The notes under the pieces are model-generated. The model was given only the letters and a program-made list of their open reading frames with translations. It ran no database searches and was not told the origin of the DNA. A stretch of DNA of 64,000 nt from Ciona savignyi (Eukaryota > Chordata > Ascidiacea > Phlebobranchia > Cionidae). The position numbers and the translations under genes were made by a program. The DNA lies in the NCBI GenBank assembly GCA_000149265.1, contig CH002886.1, forward strand, positions 1-64,000, in the 5' to 3' direction. Positions 1 to 11,241 of the stretch are shown one piece after another (within the stretch, counting starts at the first letter, position 1; each line of letters begins with the position of its first letter).

Positions 1-1
1 G

Positions 2-1229
2 CCGAAGTTAAAAAAGTATATGGAAAACATACAAGCGGATCTTCAAACGCGACAGGGATCGACATTTTTGCCGCTTTTGAGCGAACACACAGAGGAGATA
101 AGATCTGGGTTTTACCATGGGACCAAACTTGTGCCAGGATGGCGAATCGTAGCGTCGGAAACATCCATGGAAAGCAACGGAAAAAAAACAACAGTGGATT
201 CCTGGGAGGCCCGCGGAGAAGACGACGTAAAGAGCGACCTGTCTGCTTTTCTGTCTAATTTGACACTCTCGTTTGACCGAAGAGTTACTGCTTGCTCCAG
301 CGAACTGATGCACGTTATATCGTGTTTTGACTTGGACCAATTATTTGCCTTGTTCTGTGGACAACGTTTGGCGGATGATACCATACACTTGACCCAGGGA
401 GAGGCAGCGCTTGAAGTGCACCGCAGTTCCGACTTTCAACAATTCTATCGCTACGTTTCTTCCTTACCTCATGTAAGAACGCTGGTTTTGGACTCAGAGA
501 CGCCTTTGTATTTCGAAGAAAAATATTCTGCGACTATCTTCCGCAAAATTAAGCAATCTCTAAAATCATTTTTATGGGGCAATAAAAATGAACTGGTGAA
601 ATCCTGGTTTAATCTACAAAAATATTCGTACTGTAAACTTCAGTCTTTGTCAATTCTAAATAAAACCGAAACAATGAGCTTTCTTCCCTGGAACACTTTT
701 GTTTTATCACTTGAGGGCGTTCCAGACACCATACATGCAAAATTAAACGAAGAAGCTGTGCTTCAATCTGTATACCAGAATGAATCTTTGTATGCTTCCA
801 TTGGCGTGGAAGGTTGTGTTGCAATCGACATTGCTCTTGCAAAAGGGGGGACGGAGGCTATTGTAGAGAGCTACTACAGTGTGATGAAGGCGCAGCAACA
901 CACTGGAAATCAAAGAAACGACACGCTTGCTTTGAGGTACGATATAATGTTGATTTGTTATAAAAAAATTATAATTTTTTGGATAACAGCAGTAACATTT
1001 TTTTTACAGAACGAAACTTGATTGGTGCTTACCATCGGTACTACAATCGCGTAGAATTGTGGAAAATGTCGCCACACTGTACATGGGTGGTGACGAGCGG
1101 GCATCGCTTCCCAAGCATGCCGTACCTGTGCTGGGTGACCGGGCAAAGTATGCACGCGAGGGGAAAGTTCTTAAACGCATTTATACGGAGAGACCACGTC
1201 TCCCTTATTTATTACAAACCCCCCACTAG
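2..1229 (+). CDS. Unrecognised protein, 3' part of gene (two exons, 5' end outside window)
   Basis: Exon 2-936 joins exon 1010-1229 across a 73-bp intron (donor gtacga, acceptor tttttacag). The joined frame is open and stops at TAG 1227-1229, giving about 378 residues from the first ATG at position 20. The frame is also open upstream of that ATG to the window edge, so the true start may lie outside. No membrane segment or signal peptide is visible. The C-terminal third looks the most constrained: a KGGTEAIVESYYSVMKAQ block just before the intron and a KLDWCLPSVLQ block just after it, then a basic tail. I do not recognise a named domain and assign no function. The splice is well supported, because the unspliced frame runs into AT-rich intron sequence. 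Confidence 0.7.
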
Positions 1230-1308
1230 AGGATACTGGTCTAATGCCCAACCGTTGGTAGAATTGGTTTTGTTCGTTATACGTTAGTTTATGCTTTCCT
1301 TCGTTTAC

Positions 1309-1314
1309 AATAAA
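1309..1314 (+). terminator. Poly(A) signal of the first gene
   Basis: AATAAA 80 bp past the stop codon, in the expected orientation. Confidence 0.55.
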
Positions 1315-2327
1315 AAGTACTCAAGAAGGTATCGTTGTCTAACCATGCGAGCTATATTAATTAAAAAGACGAGCGATGAGGAAGAAATTGCGCAATTTCG
1401 ATATATTATCTATGAAATTGTGACGTAAATTTTTGATAACGGGATTTTATTCATAGAGATACTTATAAGATTTTATGTTCTTAAAGACTTAATACAAGTA
1501 AGCCTAAAATGTTGAATATTGTAGGCTGATGATTTAGATTTACCATCTTTACTTCTTTTGGGGCTAGGTTTAAAAAATATAAAACATTATTATTCGGATC
1601 GGATATTTATGTTTTATCCCCGGGAAAACGCGGAAAGCCTAGAGCTAGAGTAGGTAGGTCGCAGGACGTAAAAAGTTATGCTGCCTGTATTTTTGTCGTG
1701 GCGCAAATTAGTATCGCTGGCGTGGCGCAAAATCTGAATAAAAATATGTTGGCGCAAAAATCCGGCGCACAGAAAACGAACTTTCCAATAGGGTCCTAGG
1801 GTAAGTGGCTTAAGTGCACTGTTCATGTTCATTAAAGTTTAGGTTCAAAACTGGACACTATCAAGCTAGTTTGGTGTGTACCTAAGCTAGGCAGGTAATG
1901 CCTGAACCGCGTGGATTTCTAGGTTGAACTTATAAAAATTATAAATAGTGGTATACAGACTTACTTTAGAACTAGACTGTTGGAACGAGATATCAGGCTG
2001 TATCTGTGGATAAATCCTTTAAAATGATTTCCCTACCCACCAGGATAGAAATGACACATCTATCTTTATTTTTAATCTTGATACACATAAATCATACTTA
2101 TATAACCACAAAACTTTCTGAATTGATTAGTGGGTTAGTTTGTAACCTGTCAGTCGAAGGATTACAGGTAAAAAACTTGTCAGTTATGTCCTTGCGCACG
2201 GAATTTAACAAATATTGCCTGGACCTAGTGAATTAATGGGGTCTACCATAATTCAAAGAATGTCCCAAATTAAAATAAAATAATGCAATAGCTTTTGTAA
2301 CTCGTCAATGGATGCTAGGTAAAAGTT

Positions 2328-2625
2328 CAGCCGGTTAATCTGGTGGTTAAGTCTGTTGCGTTTCAATCAAAGGTTGCAGGTGCAAAACTGGTCGTTAGCT
2401 AGTCGGTTGTGTCCTTGGGCAAGGCACTTTACGGACATTGCCTGAACCCAGCGGATTAATGGGTTCTACCAAATTGAATGAACGTGTCCATCATATACAA
2501 CACACTGCAATAGCTCTGGTAACCCGACGGTGGACGCGAGATGATCTGACGAATGCATGTGTGTTAACCACCTTGGGTTTCCCATTCACGGGAATAAACA
2601 TGAATATAATAAGACCATTACCCAT
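2328..2625 (+). repeat. tRNA-derived SINE copy
   Basis: Starts with a tRNA-like head (CCGGTTAATCTGGTGGTTAAG, then TTTCAATCAAAGGTTGCAGG), followed by a body containing GGATTAATGGGTTCTACCA, CAACACACTGCAATAGC and GTAACCCGACGG, and ends near GGGAATAAACATGAATAT. The same order recurs at 41242-41535, 52452-52735 (reverse), 53671-53910 and 60058-60353 (reverse). tRNA-derived SINEs are known in Ciona; I did not compare this with a named family. Confidence 0.75.
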
Positions 2626-2861
2626 CTGAAACGGCTTCTTTATGTAATCAAGAGCTAATCTAATGATTTCCCATGTGATAAAACCACTTGTCTTTTTCTA
2701 TTAAAGGTAATAAACTTGAATATCCTATAAGATACTACTTTATTGTTTTAATTTGAAACTGTAAATATAAAGTTATATGCCAATGTTTAAAATACATTTA
2801 GATTTAAATTATATTTTGGGCCACGTTACAGAATCTGGGATTAGAGTGATAAACATTAACT

Positions 2862-3329
2862 ATGTCTAAGCAAGGACAAGAAGTGAACTTGACTACTCTA
2901 CAACTACCACAGTTGAAAATGTTGCATGACCAGTTTGATAATGAAGTTGAATATCTTACCAACTCCATGCAGTCGTTAAAAGGTGCCCAAAGCCAATTTG
3001 AGGAATCAAAACGATGCTTGTTGAAATCAATGACACCCGAAAATAATGGTAAAAGTGTTCTTGTACCTCTTACAAGTTCATTGTACGTCCCTGGAAACTT
3101 GGCAGACACGGTAAAAGTTTTGGTCGACATAGGCACGAACTACTATGCCGAAAAAAGCGTTTCAGAAGCGGAGGAATTTTTCAAGAGAAAGTCCGATTAC
3201 TTGAAGCAGCAAATGGAAAAGCTGCAGCCCATTCTTCAGCAGAAGTTTCAGACCCGCCAACTCATTATTGAAGTTATGCAAAATAAATTAATGGCTCAGT
3301 CCAAGCAACAGAAGGAACAAAAAAGATGA
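2862..3329 (+). CDS. PFDN5: Prefoldin subunit 5
   Basis: A single uninterrupted exon of 155 codons. Prefoldin is a cytosolic jellyfish-shaped hexamer that hands nascent actin and tubulin to the CCT chaperonin; subunit 5 is one of its two alpha-class subunits. The frame shows the alpha-class layout: an N-terminal helix with LPQLKMLHDQFDNEVEYL, a central beta-hairpin region with VLVPLTSSLYVPG, a second hairpin with VDIGTNYYAEKS, and a C-terminal coiled-coil helix ending in a basic QKEQKR tail. Length matches the usual ~150 residues. The start at 2862 sits just before the conserved N-terminal helix. The gene is intronless although its neighbours are multi-exon; that could be ancestral or reflect retroposition. 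A poly(A) signal follows at 3388. Confidence 0.93.
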   Translation: MSKQGQEVNLTTLQLPQLKMLHDQFDNEVEYLTNSMQSLKGAQSQFEESKRCLLKSMTPENNGKSVLVPLTSSLYVPGNLADTVKVLVDIGTNYYAEKSVSEAEEFFKRKSDYLKQQMEKLQPILQQKFQTRQLIIEVMQNKLMAQSKQQKEQKR

Positions 3330-3387
3330 TTGTCTCGTGAATATTAAATGCTAAAAAGTGCTGTTATGATTATTTTTATTGAAAAAC

Positions 3388-3393
3388 AATAAA
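3388..3393 (+). terminator. Poly(A) signal of PFDN5
   Basis: AATAAA 59 bp past the prefoldin stop codon. Confidence 0.6.
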
Positions 3394-3575
3394 TCCTAGA
3401 ATTGTTCATCAACAGTGACTTATTTTACCACGAAATATTACAGTTTATAAAGTAAACAGTGTTGGTTTAAAAACATTGCATGAATTCAATATAACAAAGG
3501 GCATATTACATAATCCTTGAAATTAGCCGTAGCTTGCTATATGCATGTTGTTTCAGATTAATAGTGTTAATTAAC

Positions 3576-6500
3576 ATGAGTTCAACTTCGGGTGGCAACT
3601 CTATGGAGGAGGTGATGGGTTTTGGAGGATTTGGGAAAAAAGCAAAGACTTTTGATCTTCAAGCGATATTTGAAGAAACTCGTCGAACAGCACAGAACAG
3701 AAATCGGGAGAAGTTTGGTTCGTCGATTGTTTCTACCACTTAGGATAGGATATTCATGTTTATCCCCTTGAATGGGAAAACCAAGGGGGTTAACACACGG
3801 GCAATCGTCAGATCACCTCGCGCCCATCGTCGGGTTACCAGAGCTATTGTAGTGTGTTGCACTTTTTGTAATTACCTGTACTAACCTCGGGTAGTCAAGA
3901 TCAGACAAGAAGCTTGTTTATAAATGTGTTGAGCTTTCTGTTTTGATTTGTCTTTGCCCATATGTTAAGGAATTGGTTTTAAAATCTAGTCTAGAGTTTG
4001 TATGGGATGGGGTTATGGGAAGTGTATGGTAAGCAAGACTTATGTGTTGTTACATAGAAAAGGCCTAAATATGTATAATGATTGTTTGGGTGTGTTGTGT
4101 TTTTCAGTGTAAATTTTAAAACCTATTATGTCTAGTAGAAAAATTTAATATAAACTAGCAGACTTTTTACAGATCCGGTTCCAGATGAGAGTTCTGCTGT
4201 AAGCAATAAAACTCCTGGCTCTGAGTAAGTTTGTTAATTTTTAATTTTTTTGTTAGGTGAAAGCTATGGTCTTATTTGTTGTTTCTCCTGCTGCATAATT
4301 TGTTTTTTTATTCAGTATGAACACAAATCAGTGTTTATAGATTTGTTTATTGGTTTACTGACAAATCATTTATTTGTTTTTATTTTGGGCACGCATTTTA
4401 ACTCATTAGGTCCTATTTAATTAAAACTGTGTATTATTATAGATTGCTAGGATCCACAGCGGTAGTTTAAGTTTCAATTGTGACTAACAATGCTTAATAT
4501 ACCCAGAGATGAGGATGAAATAATCGGCCCACCGTTACCCCCACCAAACACAGTGGATGATCCTCAGACCTCTGTAGATGTTTCAGCAGCAAACCTTGAT
4601 GATGATGATGATAGTTCGGATGCCAGTGACAATGAAGAGGTACCATCTTATTCTTTAAATATTTTTTACTTAAGGTCATTTTACTGCGAACTCCTGAGTG
4701 CAATTAAATATACTAATCCAGACCTCAGTTTTCACAAGTTTGTATGAAAGTACATCATACAGGTGTCTTGCGTTTCAACATACTGTTATTATATTTCCCA
4801 GTATAAAAGTAATAGGAAGCAAAATGATTCGCTTTTTGAGACATTTCTTTTCAACAACATTTCTCCATTTTCAATCAATAATAATGACTCTAATTAGGTT
4901 CTACATCCATGCACGAAGAAGTGTTATTTTTTAAATTGTTAAATCAATTGTTATTAGTAAAAATACTTTGGGTGGATATGATTAATCTAGTTGATGATGG
5001 TATCAGTTACTTTTTTGTGCTTTATAGTTTTGCAATAAAACACAGCAGCACGTTCATAACATTGGTTGCTTTAGGAAGGAACTTACATCCCAGCCACACA
5101 TGAAGTGGTGTTAAAGCACGGCGTGAAACCCGTCTCAGCGTTATCTCTCGACCCATCTGGGGCTAGGCTCGTCACTGGCGGCCACGATTTTGAAATGAAG
5201 TTTTGGGATTTTGCAGGAATGGATCGGGGCCTCAAATCCTTTCGACACCTCACCCCATGCGAATGGTGAATCCAGTTTCTTGCGATCGATTTCGAATAGA
5301 ATGTAATTTTGTTTTAATCTCCATTTCCAGCCACCACATGATGAACTTGGACTACAGTGCAACAGGCGAACACATATTAGTGGTGGCAGCCAACTCTCAA
5401 GCTAAAGTGTTTGACCGTGATGGGTACGAGATACTAGAGTGCATTAAAGGGGACCAATACCTCAATGATATGTTCAATACCAAGGTAAACGCGCCATATT
5501 TATCCCGTTGTGTGGATTAACCTTGCGTACAATGCAGGGCCACAATGCAATGTTGAACGGTGGTTGTTGGAACCCGAAAGTGAAAGACGAGTTCATGACG
5601 TGTTCGAATGATGGGACTGTGCGTACGTGGGTGATGCGGGACCAGGGGAAAAAGTGTCAGGTGAAGCTTTTGTTAGATTTGATCATAGTCGTAAACGAAT
5701 TGTTTTAAAAAGGGTTGCAAAGCTCATTATCTTAGATAACAAATGTTGTTAATGTTATGCTTATCATAGTTAATTAAGCATACAAGAGGAATTGAAAAGA
5801 TTAAACAAAATTCATATAAATTAACACATGAATAAATCTGACGGCGCAATAATGGTTGTAAGATGCTGTAGCAGTTACACTTGTATGGCTGTTATTTTCC
5901 CATCCAATGCCATAATAATGACTATCCTATTTCATTACAAATACGGAATACCTTGTTTTACAGACAATCCGAAAGTGCAAGGATAAGAGTGGAAGGAGGT
6001 GCCAACCAACATGCTGCAGCTACAGCAGAGATGGAAAGTTACTTGCCACTGCATGCAATGATGGATCCATCTTGTTATGGGCATCTAAGATGAAGGTTTG
6101 TAACATGCTGTTAGGCTTTATGATCAATATAAAAAAAAACAATTTTTAAGTCTGTTGGGAATAAAACGCAACCTCAGTAAAACAAATTAGATGTTTATAT
6201 CGTTTTTTATAGATGATTGGAAGAATATAAAGGGTAAAAATTATCCTAGCAATAGTGCTGATTCTTAAATATGAAATTCTTGGTTATGAGTTATCAACCA
6301 ATAATTTGAGCAGCCAAAATAGTATTTTTAATAAAATATGTTTTATCCGCAATTTTTAACCTGAATTTGCTCGCTCTGAGTACCATTCCATTATTACATG
6401 AAAAGAGGTTTGTCTGTATGACGAAATGGGGGTAGTATAAATGTTGTCTGACAAGGTTTTCCAATATTGTGATTTGTTAATTCAACTATTCTAAAGTATA

Positions 6501-9500
6501 ATTAATTCGGAATTTCAATTATTTGAGATTAACTAAAAGTTTCTTCCGACATTGTTTCATTCCTTTATTCCTATTTGAATAATAGGATCATGGTAATACC
6601 TCTGTAATCATGTAGAAAAGAGTGCCAAAATTGGAGATATCATAATAATAAAATAAACAGTTATTCCTGGGGTTAGGTTCACACGAGTCATGTGGTGCGT
6701 GGGGCTCACACGAACGGCTCGGACACCTCGTGCATAAACTTCGCTCACGATAACGTGACCTTCTGCACACGAGGAGGGGATGAAAGTGTGAAGCTGTGGG
6801 ATCTGCGCAAGTTCAAACATCCGGTTGCCACAGCGAGCGACCTCGACAACTTCTTTCCTGTGTAAGTGGCACAACATTTCCTAATGGTGCAATTTTATTG
6901 GGGGTCGCTTGGTTGAATGATGTCCTGTTTGACCGCAGTGCTAAAGTTTTATGAAATCAGTCACTTTGTAGTCGATATTATTCTTTAGTAATGCACTTAT
7001 TGTACGTTACCTTAACTTTGCCATATATATTTCCTAAATAACATCCAAAAACCTTGCTGTAAGACATGAGGATATTTTTTATGATTACCCATGTTATAAT
7101 AACCCCTCTGTTTTTCCATTTTTAGAAGTAAATCTGAGTATCTTATTCTGGGTTTTATAACTAACTTTGAAATTCATGGTGAACATAACCAGACAGGTTT
7201 GGGATTCGATTCTCATCCATTACCAATTCATACTGATAAAATAATGTCCCACATTCAACAATTTAAGCATCCCGTATCCAACAATTAACCTAAGTACCAT
7301 ACAGAACGGATTGCATATTCAGTCCGAATGAGAAGTTGCTGGTGACCGGGACCTCAGTGAAGAGAGGAGCAGGAAGGAGCAAACTTGTCTTCCTCGATCG
7401 AACCGACCTCCAAGTTGTCAGTGAAATCGATGTTGCTGATGCGGTAAGTCAGCGTTTCTTCTATTGCCATACAATTTTGTTTGCTAGATTTCCAGCTTAA
7501 AACAGTGTTACTGCTCAATATGACTAAACATCATTGTTAGTTCCTGTAGACATCACTTTAGTAGGTGCAAATATGCTTTATTTACCTAGAAATATTGAAA
7601 TAAATTCTGATACACATTGGCAACAGGAGTTAAAAAGAAGTTATTGCAATCACTTAGCAAGGCGTATTTTTTCATCTGCATTTAAAGTCTTTATCTGCAT
7701 TTGAATGTCTACAGCAGGCATGGGCAACCCCTGGCACGCGTGCCCAACTTGGTACATAAGCTCGTATTTCTGGCACGCTAGTTCAAGGAAATTAGATTCC
7801 TTTCTCTTAAAGATGATAACTTTAAAGTTGTTGTATTATTTGAGCTTTGGCCACGTGCATAACATGTTTATTACCGTAAGTTGTGAAGATTTAATTATTT
7901 ATTACCGTGTTATTGTTACTGAACAAACACCAAAGAGTACAACAATCCGCTTGCAAATTTCGCAACCTGCTGCCACAGACGAATCGGACGTGAGAGAAAT
8001 TTGTACGTTTGTGCAGCCAACCAGATGTAGTTAATATCAGTTACCCTTAGCATCCTAATTTACTTTTGTTAGCAATTTGAGATACAAAGTGTTATAAGGC
8101 TAAACATGATGTAGGATGTACCGGTAAGGTCATTCGGTATCGGTAAAGGTCATAAATGCATATTTCGGCAAGTAAAAAAAGACCGGTAACTTATTTCACA
8201 TTAGCTCATCGTTACGTTTATCAAATTGCGTTAATGAGAGTAAAAATTCATCGTTGAACACAAATTAAAAGTCATTACTGTAAAACAGCGGTTCTCAAAC
8301 TGGGGTCCGCGGTCTTTTGGGGACCGCGAGACAATTTTCTGGGACCGCTAAGCACCTTCCAAAAAATTTAAACGACGCTTCTGAAAAATAAACTGTAAAA
8401 TTAAGTTTTAACGCAACTTTTCTTCCAATCAACTTAACAAACAATTTGTCATGAAAGCTTACAGGCTATAGGCATTTATGACATAACAAGAAGCTATTTG
8501 ATGTCACATTAGTGCAATTCAAAAGTACAGATTTCCTACTATAGTAGGAAATAGTACAACTCCTATTATAGTAGGTGTAAACATTCAACAGAAATATGTT
8601 CTCACGAATTGTTAGTTGGCACGCGGAAGGATTTTTCCATTAATTTTAGCCGATTTTGGAGAAAGGTTGCCCACCCCTGGTCTACAGTGTGAACAGAATC
8701 GAGAAAGCAACCATAAGACAGTAGAGTCGGATATCTTGGCATCGGAGGAAATTATTTACTCAATGTCAACTCCCACAGAGTGCCATCCGGTGTTTATGGC
8801 ATCCCAAACTCAACCAGCTGATGGTGGCAACCGCTGACGGAGACATAAAGATCTTATATGATCCCGAGCGAAGCACTCGAGGCGCTATGTTGTCTGTTGT
8901 TAAAAAACGAAAGAAAGTGAACCAGGAGGATATTTTCGTGAGACACAAGATTATCACTCGTAAGTTTGTTTCTTTATCACCATCACCCTACAACGGTCGT
9001 GAGGAGTTGGAGATGTCATTTATATCCCAGAGTTTAAGGAAGCCATGTTATCACTTATGATGTGATGCACCACGGTCCAGTTGCTTAAGCTACTAAAGTG
9101 TGTTTTATGTAAATTAGATTTGCTACTGTAGTACTGTGAAGCCATTAATCTATTAAGTTCAGGCAAACAAAGTGTCATGCCCGACACGACCGACTAGTTA
9201 TTAGTGGATTTTAATCCAACAACCTTTTACCCGAGGCATTAACCCACAGAGCCGTGAGGCTTTACATTTATCCAATATTACCTTGATTGATCATTTTTTA
9301 GAAGCATTTCTCTTTAAATGGATTTATTTCAGGCAGATTATGACAGTCAATATAATACCTTTTTTTTAATTATTTTTAGAAACAACGACATAATCCTGAT
9401 TATTCATTGAAAAACAAAAAGTCTAAAAAGTGATTTATTTATTAGCTGTCATCTTTTTCCCTCGAATTTGTCAAAATTATCGTTTTAAAAACCATTTGGA

Positions 9501-11023
9501 TAGCCAAAGCCTTTTCAAGACTGGATGAAATAAATCACGATCCAATTCCGTATAACTTTAAAAAATTAGGGATCAATGTGGGGACTCTAACCACCGACTT
9601 TCCACAAGTACGTCATATCTGACCTATGACGTTATTTTAGTTCAGCTGGAATTTTAATAACTTTCAATTTGTTCAAATAATGAACATGTCCCCACTGCCA
9701 ATATTTGCTTAGCTGGTTTGATTATCATTCCAAACAAGATGAGACTAGTTTTATTCCACAATTTTGATGGGTGAATAATTTTACATTTACATAATAAAAA
9801 GACCTTTAACCACATGCAACTATTTTTGTAATACCACGGAATTAATAGACTGTCAAATAATACATTTCAGGAAGAAATTGATTTGAGTTTACATACTAAT
9901 AACAATGTATTTTCCATTAATAATAGCTGATCATGTTTCTAACACACTGACGCAAAAAAAAGATTTCTCAATTATTGTTTGACCCTACAGCTCTTCTTTC
10001 ATCCCCGCCAATATGTTGCAGCTTATTCGCTGCCATTGTATCGTGAGGATCGGGAACGGAGCACCAGGAAACAGGAGGAGAAAGACCGGAAGGATCCAGT
10101 CATATCTCACAAACCAATGGCTCCTCTGTCTGGCCGCGGAGGTACCTTCTTGTGCTCTGCGGCACAACTTGTGGCCGGTTGTATTACAGAAACTATATTA
10201 CTGCGTGGAATTTTGCACATCACACTTCGTTTTAAACATTTACCCGATAAATGGCCACCTGTCTATGGATGTTTGTTTTAATTTTAGTGCGAGCTATTGG
10301 GTAACCATGTTTTTTTATCACAAGATCGATAGATACTGTAAGATAACAGTGTAGTTGCTCGACTTTTATCCCCCGGAATGGGTTAACGCAATGGAGTGAT
10401 AACACATGCAAGATGCAATGGTCACCTAAGTCAAAATACCCCAAAACACGCAATACAACATGTCCTCTATTATTATTTTTGTTATAAATAAACCGTCACA
10501 ATGTTATTCGACAGGTGCCGGTGGTCGGTTGAAAGCTCACGGCAGCACCTTGGCGTCGTTCATCATGAAGAGCATAGCGAAAGACACACACGACGATTCC
10601 AACCCGCGCGAGGCGCTTCTCAAACACGCGTCGGCAGCAGAGAGCAACCCGAGATGGATATCGCACGCTTACAAAGAGTGAGTGATTTGCGACCTGACAG
10701 GACAAAGTCCGGAAAGAGGGAAACGCGCGCTAAATAAAGAAAACCTAACCCTTAAACCGTACACCAAATTTAAAATTACAACACTATCCTTTTTTAAATA
10801 GTCATCATATTGGGCAGTTTCCCCATTTCCATCTTTTTCGTTTTTGTCTTTTTCTGTGTTACACATAATCCTGTAGTAATGATTTCATCGCATCAACAGA
10901 ACCCAGCCCACAACTATATTTCGTACAAGCGACGACAGCCAATCAGAGGACGAGGATAGTCACGTCATAGTGGGAGGAAAGAAGCGCTCAGATGAACCCG
11001 ATTCGAAGAAAATGAAACCATAG
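3576..11023 (+). CDS. WDR70: WD repeat-containing protein 70, 13 exons
   Basis: Exons: 3576-3717, 4173-4224, 4507-4639, 5075-5265, 5331-5484, 5538-5660, 5964-6095, 6677-6861, 7305-7443, 8779-8959, 10022-10141, 10515-10677, 10900-11023. They total 1839 bases in frame (612 residues; the human protein is about 650). Diagnostic blocks: N-terminal MGFGGFGKKAKTFDLQAIFEE, IIGPPLPPP plus an acidic run, LDPSGARLVTGGHDFEMKFW, the ECIKGDQY block, CNDGSILLWASK, TRGGDESVKLWDLR, CLWHPKLNQ, RERSTRKQEEKDR, and DDSNPREALLKHA near the end, followed by a basic C-terminus. Several WD repeats form the propeller. WDR70 is nuclear and linked in vertebrates and yeast to H2B ubiquitylation at DNA breaks. Exon 1 uses a weak donor (gttcgt) chosen for phase; the other junctions are ordinary GT-AG. 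Introns carry SINE pieces (1 and 10) and a hAT element (9). Confidence 0.95.
3742..3862 (-). repeat. SINE 3'-part fragment in WDR70 intron 1
   Basis: Reverse-oriented copy of the SINE tail: AGGATAGGATATTCATG, a TTTATCCCC block, GTTAACACACGGGCAATCG and CGTCGGGTTACC. It begins just after exon 1. The tRNA-like head is missing. Confidence 0.7.
7715..8679. mobile_element. Non-autonomous hAT-type element in WDR70 intron 9
   Basis: Begins CAGGCATGGGCAACCCCTGG and ends with the near inverse, GGTTGCCCACCCCTG. It is flanked by perfect 8-bp duplications GTCTACAG at 7707-7714 and 8680-8687, as expected for hAT transposition. No transposase frame is visible. From 8286 it contains CAGCGGTTCTCAAACTGGGG, the end of a second hAT family that is also present complete in the related copy at 32744-34188; here the far end of that inner element is missing. 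It lies wholly within the intron between exons 9 and 10. Confidence 0.9.
9150..9265 (-). repeat. SINE head fragment in WDR70 intron 10
   Basis: Reverse-oriented, diverged piece of the SINE head (ACCGACTAGTTA, ACAACCTTTTACCCGAGGC) with no tail. It is recognisable only by comparison with fuller copies such as 60058-60353. Confidence 0.4.
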
Positions 11024-11235
11024 CCGCTGGGGGGTTTCCCCAATTGCGTCATACCCAATGGTTTCATCTTCGTCAATGAACTGGGGTGTCACAGAACAAA
11101 AGTAACAATCGATGCTCCGACAAGCAGTGAAAGTATCTACGTCACAGACGTGTGTAAATTGAAAGTTGATTGGCACTCATGACGTCAGAATACGCGATGT
11201 ATTTGCTCTGATAGATGGGGGCTCCGGTGGAGACA

Positions 11236-11241
11236 AATAAA
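11236..11241 (+). terminator. Poly(A) signal of WDR70
   Basis: AATAAA about 210 bp past the WDR70 stop codon. Confidence 0.5.

Larger units (their letters stand above)
1230..2861. other. Intergenic stretch with decayed SINE copies
   Basis: No gene seen. After the poly(A) signal the sequence is AT-rich. At about 1850-1915 and 2140-2300 are decayed pieces of the same SINE family as the fuller copy at 2328-2625. Confidence 0.5.
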
